Shown piece after piece: positions 6,768 through 13,282 of a DNA stretch of 16,539 bases. The translations under genes were made by a program, and so were the position numbers. The stretch spans positions 1 to 16,539 of the forward strand of contig SKHU01000126.1 of the NCBI GenBank assembly GCA_007116755.1, read 5' to 3'. Each line of letters begins with the position of its first letter. Position 1 is the first letter of the stretch. Source of the stretch: Alphaproteobacteria bacterium (GTDB lineage: Bacteria; Pseudomonadota; Alphaproteobacteria; Micavibrionales; CSBR16-224). Under the pieces are notes generated by a model. That model saw nothing but the letters and a program-made list of their open reading frames with translations. It searched no databases and was not told the origin of the DNA.

Positions 6768-8273
6768 ATGACATCCGCGCAAACAAATTCACAAACAGAT
6801 TCACGGGCAGATACATGGAAAAAAACGCCGCTTTCATGGGGGCTTGTTGTTATCGCCGGATTTTGCCTTGTCGCCGGGACCTTTTTTCTGCGCAGCGCAC
6901 ATCTGCAAAAAAGTGGTGCACAGCCTGCTGCGCTTGAAAAACTGTTGCGCGGTGATATATCTCTGGCTGAAATTCCCGATAGCCGCGTTGAAATTCTGGA
7001 AGTAACCAGCCCCGGCGGATTGAACGCATGGCTGGTTGAAGATACAAGCGTGCCTGTCATTGCGCTGAATTTTTCCTTCCCCGGCGGTATGATGCTGGAA
7101 AGCGAAGATCAGGCCGGATATATGATGATGCTGGCGGCAATGCTGGATGAAGGTGCCGGCCCCTATGACAGTCAGGCCTTCCAGCGCGAATTGGAAAACA
7201 ATGTTATCAGCCTGTCCTTTTCGGCCGGACGCGACCGTTTTTACGGTTCGGTCAGAACATTAAGCCGTCATCAGGATAAAGCCTTCGAGCTTTTGCATCT
7301 GGCGCTGACACAGCCGCATTTTGAAGAAGAATCTCTGGAGCGTATGCGTCGCGCAACCGTCAATAATATCCGCCACAGTCTGGGCAATCCCGGCTGGGTA
7401 GCAGCACGCGTTTTTAACGGTATGCTATTTCAGGGGCATGTTTATGAGCGCCCCGGACGCGGCAACCTTGAAACCGTCGCGAAAATCACCGCAGATGATT
7501 TAAAAACGCTGGCACGGCGGCAATTCATCCGTGACGGATTGCAGATTTCCGTCAGCGGAGATATTTCCGCCGAAGATCTGGCCGCAAAACTCGACGATAT
7601 TTTCGGCGGGCTACACAAGGGCGGGGAAGAAGATATTCCCGAGACTCCGGCACTCAATGCGGAGGCCGCCGGAAAAGTTTACGTCTATGAAATGGATGTG
7701 CCGCAAAGCGTCATCCGGTTCGCCCATCAGGGCATTTCCGTGCATGACGAGGATTATCCCGCAGCCATTGTGCTCAATTATATTCTGGGCGGCGGCGGTT
7801 TTGCCTCGCGCCTTATGAAAGCCCTGCGTGAAGAACACGGCCTGACTTACGGCATTTATACCGGTCTGGCGCATATGCGGCAGGCGGATCTGCTGCAGGG
7901 GCAGTTTTCTACCGCCAACGAAACGGCGGGAGAGGCCGTCGCACTGGTGAAAGATACGTGGCGGCACATGGCTGAAAAAGGACCGACGGCACAAGAGGTT
8001 GAAGAAGCTAAAAACTATCTGATCGGCTCGTTTCCGCTCAGCCTGACCTCAACGGGCGGCATCGCCTCCATACTTTCCGGCCTGCAGGAAGACGGACGCG
8101 ATACGGAATATATCAACAGCCGCAACGACCGCCTCCGTGCCGTCGGCAAAGATGATGTGCGCCGCGTTGCCGCGCGTCTTCTGAATGCTGATGAACTTGG
8201 TTTTACCGTTATCGGGCGGCCGGACGGTCTGGACGACGGGATTGTTCCCGTCACGGAACTTCCGGGTATGTAA
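6768..8273 (+). CDS. M16 family peptidase-like protein, non-catalytic subunit
   Basis: 501 residues, with two M16 domain halves. A single hydrophobic segment (about 21-41, after TWKKTPLSW) reads as an uncleaved membrane anchor or signal. Where HxxEH should be (AGYMMMLAAMLDEGAG, about 117-131) the zinc ligands are missing, so it should not bind catalytic zinc. The second half keeps GGGGFASRLMKALREEHGLTYG (Arg348, Tyr361), the Arg/Tyr substrate-contact region that the non-catalytic partner supplies in M16B heterodimers. It starts 22 nt after the catalytic subunit, with AAGGG before the ATG. It most likely pairs with that protein at the periplasmic face of the inner membrane. Its stop is only 3 nt from the stop of the converging ankyrin gene, with no terminator between them. 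Confidence 0.9.
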   Translation: MTSAQTNSQTDSRADTWKKTPLSWGLVVIAGFCLVAGTFFLRSAHLQKSGAQPAALEKLLRGDISLAEIPDSRVEILEVTSPGGLNAWLVEDTSVPVIALNFSFPGGMMLESEDQAGYMMMLAAMLDEGAGPYDSQAFQRELENNVISLSFSAGRDRFYGSVRTLSRHQDKAFELLHLALTQPHFEEESLERMRRATVNNIRHSLGNPGWVAARVFNGMLFQGHVYERPGRGNLETVAKITADDLKTLARRQFIRDGLQISVSGDISAEDLAAKLDDIFGGLHKGGEEDIPETPALNAEAAGKVYVYEMDVPQSVIRFAHQGISVHDEDYPAAIVLNYILGGGGFASRLMKALREEHGLTYGIYTGLAHMRQADLLQGQFSTANETAGEAVALVKDTWRHMAEKGPTAQEVEEAKNYLIGSFPLSLTSTGGIASILSGLQEDGRDTEYINSRNDRLRAVGKDDVRRVAARLLNADELGFTVIGRPDGLDDGIVPVTELPGM

Positions 8274-8276
8274 GCT

Positions 8277-9035
8277 TTAGCGGTCGCGTTTATTATAGCG
8301 TGTTACATGCGGCTGGGAAAAACTGCCGGGGTCGATCCCCGCGCCGCCGCCCTGTTTCTGTAACTCTTCAAAAGCCTCATGCAACCGCCCTCGCCCTTCA
8401 CGCGGTATCTCTGAAAAATAACGGTGCGCAATATCCGTATGCGCCGTCGCATAATCACGCGTCACGCGTGTCATCTGTGCGGCACGAAAATTAAAAACTT
8501 CTTTTATCTCGACCGTATAATCGGCATTGATCTCCGTATATTCCACCGTTTCATCGCTGCTTTTTTCCCAGCCGTTTCCGCCCTCAAAAACCCGTTTTAA
8601 AAACCGGTATATCTGGCCATGACGAAGATTTTCAGACTGTTTGCTTTCAGCCAGGCTGAAGGCTGCACGATTGAGCGGGTCGGATATATCAAATCCGTCC
8701 AATTCTACGATTCTTTGGCAAAAACCGAGGCTTCCTTTATAGACCGCAATGCGTAAGGGCGATGTTTTTGATGCTCCCTTGTTGGCATCGGCACCGTATT
8801 TCACGGCAAGATCAAAGAAATAGGGATCCTGCAAATCAATGGCGTGATACATCAACGTACCACCAGATGTATAGGATGAATATTCAATATGATGATCAAT
8901 ATCCGCTCCGAGACGCAACGCCTCCTCAATTGCAACATAATCCCCATGCCCCACAGCCTTGACCAGAAGCTTGTTCAGCTTTGCAATATCCGACGCATCA
9001 GGCTTTTTTTCAGACGGCAGCGGTGAATATCCCAT
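8277..9035 (-). CDS. Ankyrin-repeat protein with unknown C-terminal domain (paralogue B)
   Basis: 252 residues, with no signal peptide or membrane segment. Residues about 18-118 read as degenerate ankyrin repeats (LNKLLVKAVGHGDYVAIEEAL, then LRLGADID, FFDLAVKYGADANK and TSPLRIAVYKGSLGFC). Residues about 143-235 form a second domain shared with the upstream neighbour: YRFLKRVF, VFNFRAAQMTRVTRDY, then a YFSEIP segment, EAFEELQKQGGGAGID. The start codon directly abuts the stop of the neighbour (TAA-ATG), so the two are translationally coupled. The function of the second domain is unknown to me. Ankyrin repeats suggest protein binding; an effector or regulatory pair is possible but not shown. Confidence 0.8.
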   Translation of the reverse strand: MGYSPLPSEKKPDASDIAKLNKLLVKAVGHGDYVAIEEALRLGADIDHHIEYSSYTSGGTLMYHAIDLQDPYFFDLAVKYGADANKGASKTSPLRIAVYKGSLGFCQRIVELDGFDISDPLNRAAFSLAESKQSENLRHGQIYRFLKRVFEGGNGWEKSSDETVEYTEINADYTVEIKEVFNFRAAQMTRVTRDYATAHTDIAHRYFSEIPREGRGRLHEAFEELQKQGGGAGIDPGSFSQPHVTRYNKRDR

Positions 9036-9851
9036 TTATCCGACCATTCCCTTCTGTGCGGCACGACGGCTGTAATGGCGCATTTCATTCAACGCCAAAC
9101 GCGCGTCAATCCCCTGACCGCCGCCGCGTTTTTTCAACTCCTCCCACGCTTCTTTCACCGCCTGCCGCGCATTTTGCGGCATATCGGCAAAAAAGCAGGA
9201 CTGCATATGCGATGCATCCAGCTCAAAGTCACGTACATAGCGCGTACGTTCCGCCGATTTGAAATTGAAATGATCGGTGATTTCAACCATGCCATCTTTG
9301 TCGAACTGCGTCCGGCTGACGGTTTCATTATCGATTTTCTGCCATTTCTCTGTAAAAACTGTACGCAGATAAAGATAGGCAGCTTTATGCGCGGCATCCT
9401 TGTCTTTTTTCTCTGCCATTGTGTTCAGAGCCTTGCGATGCGCCTTTAAAGAGGCATCAAAGCCCCGCGCTTCAACGATTTGCCGGTTTTTCTGCATATC
9501 TGACCCTGCAAGCGCAAGAACCGTTTCACCGTCCTTCGTCGTTTTATTGACATCGGCATTATTGGCAAGCAAAATCTCCGCCATGTCCTGTTTGTCTTTT
9601 TTAAATGCGTAAAAAAGCGGTGAAGCATATTCGACATCCTGATAATAGTCATTATAGTCAAAGTCGTAAAAACCCTCCGCATTGATAAAAGATCGGTTGA
9701 TATCCGCACCCTGCTGCGTGTATTTCTGCACGGCGACAATATCATTCCCCTTGACAGCGCGAATAAAGTCCTCGTTTAGCGTAGCGGCACCCGCTTGGTT
9801 CACATCCCGTTTTCCGGCATCAAAATCTGGCACACGAGTAACGTCGATCAT
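9036..9851 (-). CDS. Ankyrin-repeat protein with unknown C-terminal domain (paralogue A)
   Basis: Upstream paralogue of the 8277-9035 gene. Ankyrin-like repeats (LNEDFIRAVKGNDIVAVQKY, QQGADIN, PLFYAFKKDKQDMAEILLAN, NADVNKTTKDGETVLALAG) are followed by the shared C-terminal domain: YLRTVF, HFNFKSAERTRYVRDF, a FFADMP segment, EAWEELKKRGGGQGID. An acidic aromatic insert (EGFYDFDYNDYYQDVEY) lies between repeats. Start: the frame is open to an ATG at 9938 (300 residues), but that ATG has no Shine-Dalgarno sequence. Its first 29 codons are AT-rich with TTA, ATA and AGG, and they contain a promoter-like TTGACA-N17-AATAAA (9895-9867). The ATG at 9851, preceded by TTGGGAAA and matching the paralogue in length, is preferred; this is not certain. 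Confidence 0.78.
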   Translation of the reverse strand: MIDVTRVPDFDAGKRDVNQAGAATLNEDFIRAVKGNDIVAVQKYTQQGADINRSFINAEGFYDFDYNDYYQDVEYASPLFYAFKKDKQDMAEILLANNADVNKTTKDGETVLALAGSDMQKNRQIVEARGFDASLKAHRKALNTMAEKKDKDAAHKAAYLYLRTVFTEKWQKIDNETVSRTQFDKDGMVEITDHFNFKSAERTRYVRDFELDASHMQSCFFADMPQNARQAVKEAWEELKKRGGGQGIDARLALNEMRHYSRRAAQKGMVG

Positions 9852-9866
9852 TTTCCCAAGAATTCC

Positions 9867-9895
9867 TTTATTTTCAATTTTTAACGCCCTGTCAA
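9867..9895 (-). promoter_or_regulatory. Possible promoter inside the extended 5' end of the ankyrin gene
   Basis: Leftward TTGACA (9895-9890), a 17-nt spacer and AATAAA (9872-9867). It gives a start near 9860, just before the ATG at 9851. If real, translation from the ATG at 9938 is unlikely for this transcript. Confidence 0.35.
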
Positions 9896-9975
9896 AATAC
9901 CAGAGTTTGGTGCTTATGTCAAATAATTCCCGAGACATCTGCGTAAAAAAATATCACAGAAGATAAAAAAATAAA

Positions 9976-10003
9976 TTGACATATGCGCTGTACGTATTAC
10001 GAT
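9976..10003 (+). promoter_or_regulatory. Predicted promoter of the nicotianamine-synthase-like gene
   Basis: TTGACA (9976-9981), a 16-nt spacer and TACGAT (9998-10003); start predicted near 10010, giving a leader of about 36 nt. A small inverted repeat GTA-N5-TAC (9990-10000) touches the -10 region. It could be an operator, but it is too short to assign to a metal regulator. Confidence 0.5.
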
Positions 10004-10045
10004 GACTTCCTATAAAAACACGATGTCTAAACTCCGGGGGGATGA

Positions 10046-10894
10046 ATGGCGAGGCAGCCGCAACATCTAAAAGATTTTTGCGCAGAAGAACTGATTGATC
10101 AGCTGCTCTACACCCATGCCGTTCTGAAAAACGAAAGCGATCTTTCTCCGCATAATCCGCTGATTACCGAAACCCTGACGGCGCTGGTCGGCAATATCGT
10201 CACGGCGGAAGAATGTTTTTCGGAAACGGAAAAACAGCAGGTTTTGCAAAACCCCGCTATCCGGACGATCCGCAAGGAATTGCTGGCCGAACTTTCCGAA
10301 GCCGAATATGAGATGGAGCTGTATTTCTCCAACCGCTTTCTGGATAATCCGAACTTCACCGCAAAAAATCTAAATGAATTCTGGTACCTGCAGAATTATC
10401 TTGATCTTGTTGATCTGGAGCTTGAAAAACTGCCCTCTCTTGATCCGGGACAGGAAGTTGTCTTTATCGGCAGCGGCCCCCTGCCCCTGACCGCCATTAT
10501 CATGGCACAAAAAACAGGGCTGCATATCACCTGTCTGGATATGGACGAAGCCGCCGTCAAACGCGGCGAGGCCTTGGCGGAAAAGCTCGACATGTCGCAG
10601 CAACTGCATTTCACGCAGGCCGCAGGCAGCAAATACGATTACGGCAATGCCGCACTGGTCATGGTCGCCAGCCTTGTTGCCGATAAAAAAGACGTGCTGG
10701 CACAGATCGAAAAAACTTCGGAGAAACTGCCGCAGGTCGCATTACGTTCCGCCGAAGGGCTGCACGCACTGCTTTATGATCCCGTCACCCCGTCGATTTT
10801 GGACGAATTCAATATGCAGGTTGAAAAAACCACAACACCCACGCCAAGAGTTATCAACTCGACGCTGGTCTGCCGATATAAATTCAGGGGCTGA
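10046..10894 (+). CDS. Nicotianamine synthase-like protein (CntL-type metallophore synthase family)
   Basis: 282 residues, cytoplasmic, resembling the nicotianamine synthase family. These enzymes transfer aminobutyrate units from SAM to make nicotianamine in plants and archaea, or to histidine in bacterial staphylopine/pseudopaline synthesis. Family landmarks in order: SEAE (84-87); EFWYLQNYLDLVDLELEKL (111-129, like the plant YYxNYxKLxQLEFxxL stretch with its active-site tyrosine region); the SAM-binding VFIGSGPLPLTAIIMA (139-154); LDMDE (164-168); RSAEGLHALLY (234-244, like the plant RSAHGxRAFLY); and a C-terminal VINSTLV. A GGGGGG run lies 4 nt before the ATG. No opine dehydrogenase, histidine racemase or metallophore transporter is next to it, so the product cannot be named. 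It appears monocistronic, ending before a strong terminator. Confidence 0.8.
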   Translation: MARQPQHLKDFCAEELIDQLLYTHAVLKNESDLSPHNPLITETLTALVGNIVTAEECFSETEKQQVLQNPAIRTIRKELLAELSEAEYEMELYFSNRFLDNPNFTAKNLNEFWYLQNYLDLVDLELEKLPSLDPGQEVVFIGSGPLPLTAIIMAQKTGLHITCLDMDEAAVKRGEALAEKLDMSQQLHFTQAAGSKYDYGNAALVMVASLVADKKDVLAQIEKTSEKLPQVALRSAEGLHALLYDPVTPSILDEFNMQVEKTTTPTPRVINSTLVCRYKFRG

Positions 10895-10900
10895 AGCTGC

Positions 10901-10914
10901 GCACCTAAAGGTGC
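10901..10914 (+). terminator. Small hairpin after the nicotianamine-synthase-like gene
   Basis: GCACC-TAAA-GGTGC followed by TTGCTTTC, 7 nt after the stop codon. A weak intrinsic terminator or 3'-end stabiliser, backed up by the long hairpin further on. Confidence 0.4.
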
Positions 10915-10937
10915 TTGCTTTCAAAAACTTTTCAGTG

Positions 10938-10985
10938 ATGAACCATTAAAAAAGCCCCATTCAAGGGGCTTTTTTAATGGTTCAT
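10938..10985. terminator. Long perfect hairpin, bidirectional terminator
   Basis: A 21-bp perfect inverted repeat (10938-10958 with 10965-10985) around a 6-nt loop. It has a GC core (AGCCCC/GGGGCT) flanked by A6/T6, so both strands show a terminator stem followed by a T-run. It ends transcription of the nicotianamine-synthase-like gene rightward and of tRNA-Val leftward. The outermost base at 10985 is also the final A of the tRNA-Val CCA end. Confidence 0.88.
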
Positions 10986-11059
10986 GGTGGGCGTAACTGG
11001 GATTGAACCAGTGACCTCTTCGATGTCAACGAAGCGCTCTCCCGCTGAGCTATACGCCC
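10985..11059 (-). tRNA. tRNA-Val (anticodon GAC), CCA encoded
   Basis: The leftward sequence folds as a full cloverleaf. The acceptor GGGCGTA pairs with TACGCCC, the D arm contains AGCTCAGCGGGAGAGC, and the anticodon stem CTTCG/CGAAG encloses a TTGACAT loop with anticodon GAC. The T arm is CTGGTTCAATCCCAG. Discriminator A and genome-encoded CCA (10987-10985) follow. Decodes GUC/GUU. Its 3' end runs straight into the long terminator hairpin. Confidence 0.96.
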
Positions 11060-11079
11060 TTATCCAAAGGACAAGGCTA

Positions 11080-11109
11080 TGGATACACCGCGAAGATATT
11101 TACTGTCAA
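11080..11109 (-). promoter_or_regulatory. Predicted promoter of tRNA-Val
   Basis: Leftward TTGACA (11109-11104), an 18-nt spacer and a weak -10 TATCCA (11085-11080), placing the start near 11073, about 14 nt before the mature 5' end. The -35 is perfect and the -10 poor. Confidence 0.45.
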
Positions 11110-11139
11110 CCGTTTTTCTGCGAAAGAACACCAAAGAAA

Positions 11140-11168
11140 TGGCAAAAAATGCTGGAATGTGCTAGAAT
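11140..11168 (+). promoter_or_regulatory. Predicted promoter of tRNA-Met
   Basis: TGGCAA (11140-11145), a 17-nt spacer and TAGAAT (11163-11168), start near 11175, about 23 nt before the tRNA. It diverges from the tRNA-Val promoter. Confidence 0.45.
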
Positions 11169-11197
11169 TATTTGATATAAGTTTCTGGTTTTTCGAT

Positions 11198-11274
11198 GGC
11201 GGGGTAGCTCAGCTGGTTAGAGCAGAGGAATCATAATCCTTGTGTCGGGGGTTCGAGTCCCTCCCTCGCTACCA
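11198..11274 (+). tRNA. tRNA-Met (anticodon CAT), CCA encoded
   Basis: Full cloverleaf: the acceptor GGCGGGG pairs with CCTCGCT (two G-U pairs), the D arm contains AGCTCAGCTGGTTAGAGC, and the anticodon stem GAGGA/TCCTT encloses ATCATAA with anticodon CAT. The T arm is GGGGGTTCGAGTCCCTC. Discriminator A and encoded CCA (11272-11274) follow. It resembles the alphaproteobacterial elongator tRNA-Met. A lysidine-modified tRNA-Ile(CAU) is the alternative, less likely from body and acceptor sequence. Confidence 0.92.
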
Positions 11275-11297
11275 TCAACACAATATTAAAATAATCG

Positions 11298-11325
11298 ACC
11301 TCTTTGCGAGGTTTTTATTTTTATT
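11298..11325 (+). terminator. Intrinsic terminator after tRNA-Met
   Basis: ACCTC-TTTGC-GAGGT stem followed by a T-rich tail (11312-11325). Upstream A-rich sequence makes it work in the leftward direction too, for the gene ending at 11333, where it lies just past the stop codon. Confidence 0.75.
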
Positions 11326-11332
11326 ATTTCCG

Positions 11333-12265
11333 TTATTTCGAGCGGCTGAGGCGGCTGATTTTCGGGCGCGGCGGCGCAAAACGCACCGGATCGCCGTTAT
11401 AGTCCAGCACTGTCTGATCCGGCAGGGCACGCATCACAGCCTGTGCCGCACGATCGGAGGCAATGAACAACACGCCGCTTTTGCTTTGATCTTTGGTGAT
11501 GGAACCGACCATGATCCGTTCAGCCTCGTCCAGCTTTTCAAACTCTTCCAAAACCTCATGCAGAATCGGCATAAAATCCTGCATCGAGGCCTGCATTTGC
11601 TGAAAGTCATTGCCCTGATAGGGAGATTCGATCCCAAAGGCTTTCAAAGACGGTTCGATTTTCAATTTATCGCCCTCTTTTTCCTCAAGGCCGGAAATTG
11701 CAGCAAAAGCGCTGCTTAACACCAATTCTGTCTGATCTTCGCCCGGCAGCCCGTCCCGCAATATGGCACAGAACTGCCCAACGGTTTTCGCTGCATAATC
11801 TTTTTCTATATCCCGAAGCAAAGGGTGACGATCTCTTGCCGATTCCGATACAATCATGTCGCTGTCCAGATGAAGGTCGATATATTTCTTGTAAAACTTA
11901 AACAGATATATGGATTCTTCCACATCGGATGGGCGCAGCTCCTGCGTCACCATGCCTGAAAACGCGCCCCAGCAGGCCAGATCCTTGTAAATTCCGCGCG
12001 CCTTCCCATCCGTATCTTGCAGCGCATGAGCGCGGAAAATATCGTGCGAACGCAGAAAAATACCGCCGGCTTCCGTTTTGCGGACAGCCGTGACCAGCTC
12101 CTCATCGGTTTTTGCGGCTTCAAGCTTGCGGTACGGCTCTTTTTTTGCCCAGACATCCAGAAATGCGGTTGTCGCCGGGCCGATATCCAGACCGCGCATA
12201 AATTCTTCCGCATTTTTTAAAGATTGAATGATGTGCTGTTTATCATAGCCGTGATACCGTGCCAT
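11333..12265 (-). CDS. Hypothetical protein, unknown family
   Basis: About 310 residues, charged and soluble-looking, with no signal peptide, membrane helix or motif I recognise. Landmarks: ARYHGYDKQHIIQSLKNAEE at the N-terminus, a central YLFKFYKKYIDLHLDSDM, an acidic-helical stretch (QDFMPILHEVLEEFEKLDEA) and a basic proline-containing C-terminal tail (APPRPKISRLSRSK). Start: the frame extends to a TTG at 12283, but the ATG at 12265 has AAGGG at good spacing. It has its own predicted promoter (12312-12340) although it follows the two paralogous genes upstream in the same direction. No similarity to those neighbours is visible. Confidence 0.75.
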   Translation of the reverse strand: MARYHGYDKQHIIQSLKNAEEFMRGLDIGPATTAFLDVWAKKEPYRKLEAAKTDEELVTAVRKTEAGGIFLRSHDIFRAHALQDTDGKARGIYKDLACWGAFSGMVTQELRPSDVEESIYLFKFYKKYIDLHLDSDMIVSESARDRHPLLRDIEKDYAAKTVGQFCAILRDGLPGEDQTELVLSSAFAAISGLEEKEGDKLKIEPSLKAFGIESPYQGNDFQQMQASMQDFMPILHEVLEEFEKLDEAERIMVGSITKDQSKSGVLFIASDRAAQAVMRALPDQTVLDYNGDPVRFAPPRPKISRLSRSK

Positions 12266-12311
12266 ACTCCACCCTTTCGGCAAAAAGCATAAGTTAAATG
12301 ATTATGCCGAA

Positions 12312-12340
12312 TTTGTAGCACGATACGGAAATGCTGTCAA
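12312..12340 (-). promoter_or_regulatory. Predicted promoter of the hypothetical gene at 11333-12265
   Basis: Leftward TTGACA (12340-12335), a 17-nt spacer and TACAAA (12317-12312), start near 12305, giving a leader of about 40 nt. It lies in the 80-nt gap after the upstream gene, so this gene can be expressed alone. Confidence 0.5.
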
Positions 12341-12345
12341 AAAGG

Positions 12346-13245
12346 TTATGAAAAAATTTCGCGCTGAATATGCTGAAAATGTACGCGGTTAAACGCGTCG
12401 GAAGGCTGCGCGCGATAACCGAAACGCAGCAGGTTTTTTGCATGGCGATCCAGATAATTCCCGACCCCCGGCATATCACCGAGACGTGCCAGCATCTGCG
12501 GCTCAAGATCGGCGCGCCCGATCCATTCCGATGTCCGTCCGCGACTGCGGCATTCCATCAACAGACGATCCATATAATCCAGCGCCGCATGATCTGCCGC
12601 TGCCTCGCGGTTTTCATCGGCGAACCACTGCCGCCATGCCTTGCGTAGCGCCTTGTGCAGCAAGACGGGATTGCGTGTGCCTCCGTCGGCCAAAGTCCCC
12701 TCCAGCTTCTGCGCTATATCCGCATCCTCTCCCGCAAGCAGGTGGCGCCACGGATACGGGTTGCCTTTTCGCCGCAATTCGCGACAGACCAAAGCCGTGA
12801 ATACCGCGCGATCCGCCGCCAGAGCGCGACAGATATGCAGGAAATCCGGCAGGCACAGCTCCGGATGAAAGCCGCGCCCTCTTTGACAGTGCCAGACCTC
12901 GCGCAGTCCTGAAACCAGCGCGGCCAGCATCTGCCCCTGACGCAGATTGTGCTGTTCGAGATTGCGCACCCCTTGCAAAACCGGCACATCCAGCACATTT
13001 GCATCAAAGTGGTACAAGACGCGATCAGACGGCAGCGCCGCATCGGGATAAAGCAGAAGCCGCCCTTTTGCGCATTGATGCAGCGTAATCTCTGCCGTAC
13101 GGCTTTCCGAAAGCATATCCAGAACCGGTTGCAGATAAGCATACCCGTCCACTGCCGCTTTTTTCAGAACATCCTTGAGAAGAACAAGGTCTATACCCTC
13201 CTGCCCCGTCATCAAGAACTGTTCACGGTAATCATACACACCCAT
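12346..13245 (-). CDS. Putative metallopeptidase-fold protein with degenerate active site (paralogue 2)
   Basis: 299 residues, no signal peptide. It is a divergent paralogue of the next gene upstream. Shared order: a helix LVSGLREVWH (111-119), a P/D-containing linker, the helix ICRALAADRAVF (138-149), then WRHLLAGEDADIAQKLEG, RKAWRQWFADE and, near the end, DMPGVGNYL. From memory this layout matches bacterial proteins annotated as DUF6782 (putative metallopeptidase), whose first helix carries HELRH-like HExxH; I could not check this. Here the corresponding residues 112-116 read SGLRE, so no zinc-binding histidines are present. AAGGG lies 11 nt before the ATG. A scaffold or inhibitor-like role is possible; function unknown. 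Confidence 0.75.
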   Translation of the reverse strand: MGVYDYREQFLMTGQEGIDLVLLKDVLKKAAVDGYAYLQPVLDMLSESRTAEITLHQCAKGRLLLYPDAALPSDRVLYHFDANVLDVPVLQGVRNLEQHNLRQGQMLAALVSGLREVWHCQRGRGFHPELCLPDFLHICRALAADRAVFTALVCRELRRKGNPYPWRHLLAGEDADIAQKLEGTLADGGTRNPVLLHKALRKAWRQWFADENREAAADHAALDYMDRLLMECRSRGRTSEWIGRADLEPQMLARLGDMPGVGNYLDRHAKNLLRFGYRAQPSDAFNRVHFQHIQREIFS

Positions 13246-13282
13246 TTTTAGTTAAACCCTTTTATAAGGAATCGCAAAGAAG

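Noticed and set aside
9990..10000. GTA-N5-TAC inverted repeat as a Zur/Fur-type operator
   Set aside because: Half-sites of 3 bp occur by chance and do not match a metal-regulator consensus I can state.
10895..11332. Integrated element using the tRNA genes as attachment sites
   Set aside because: Both tRNAs are complete, and no integrase or duplicated tRNA 3' fragment is visible in the window.
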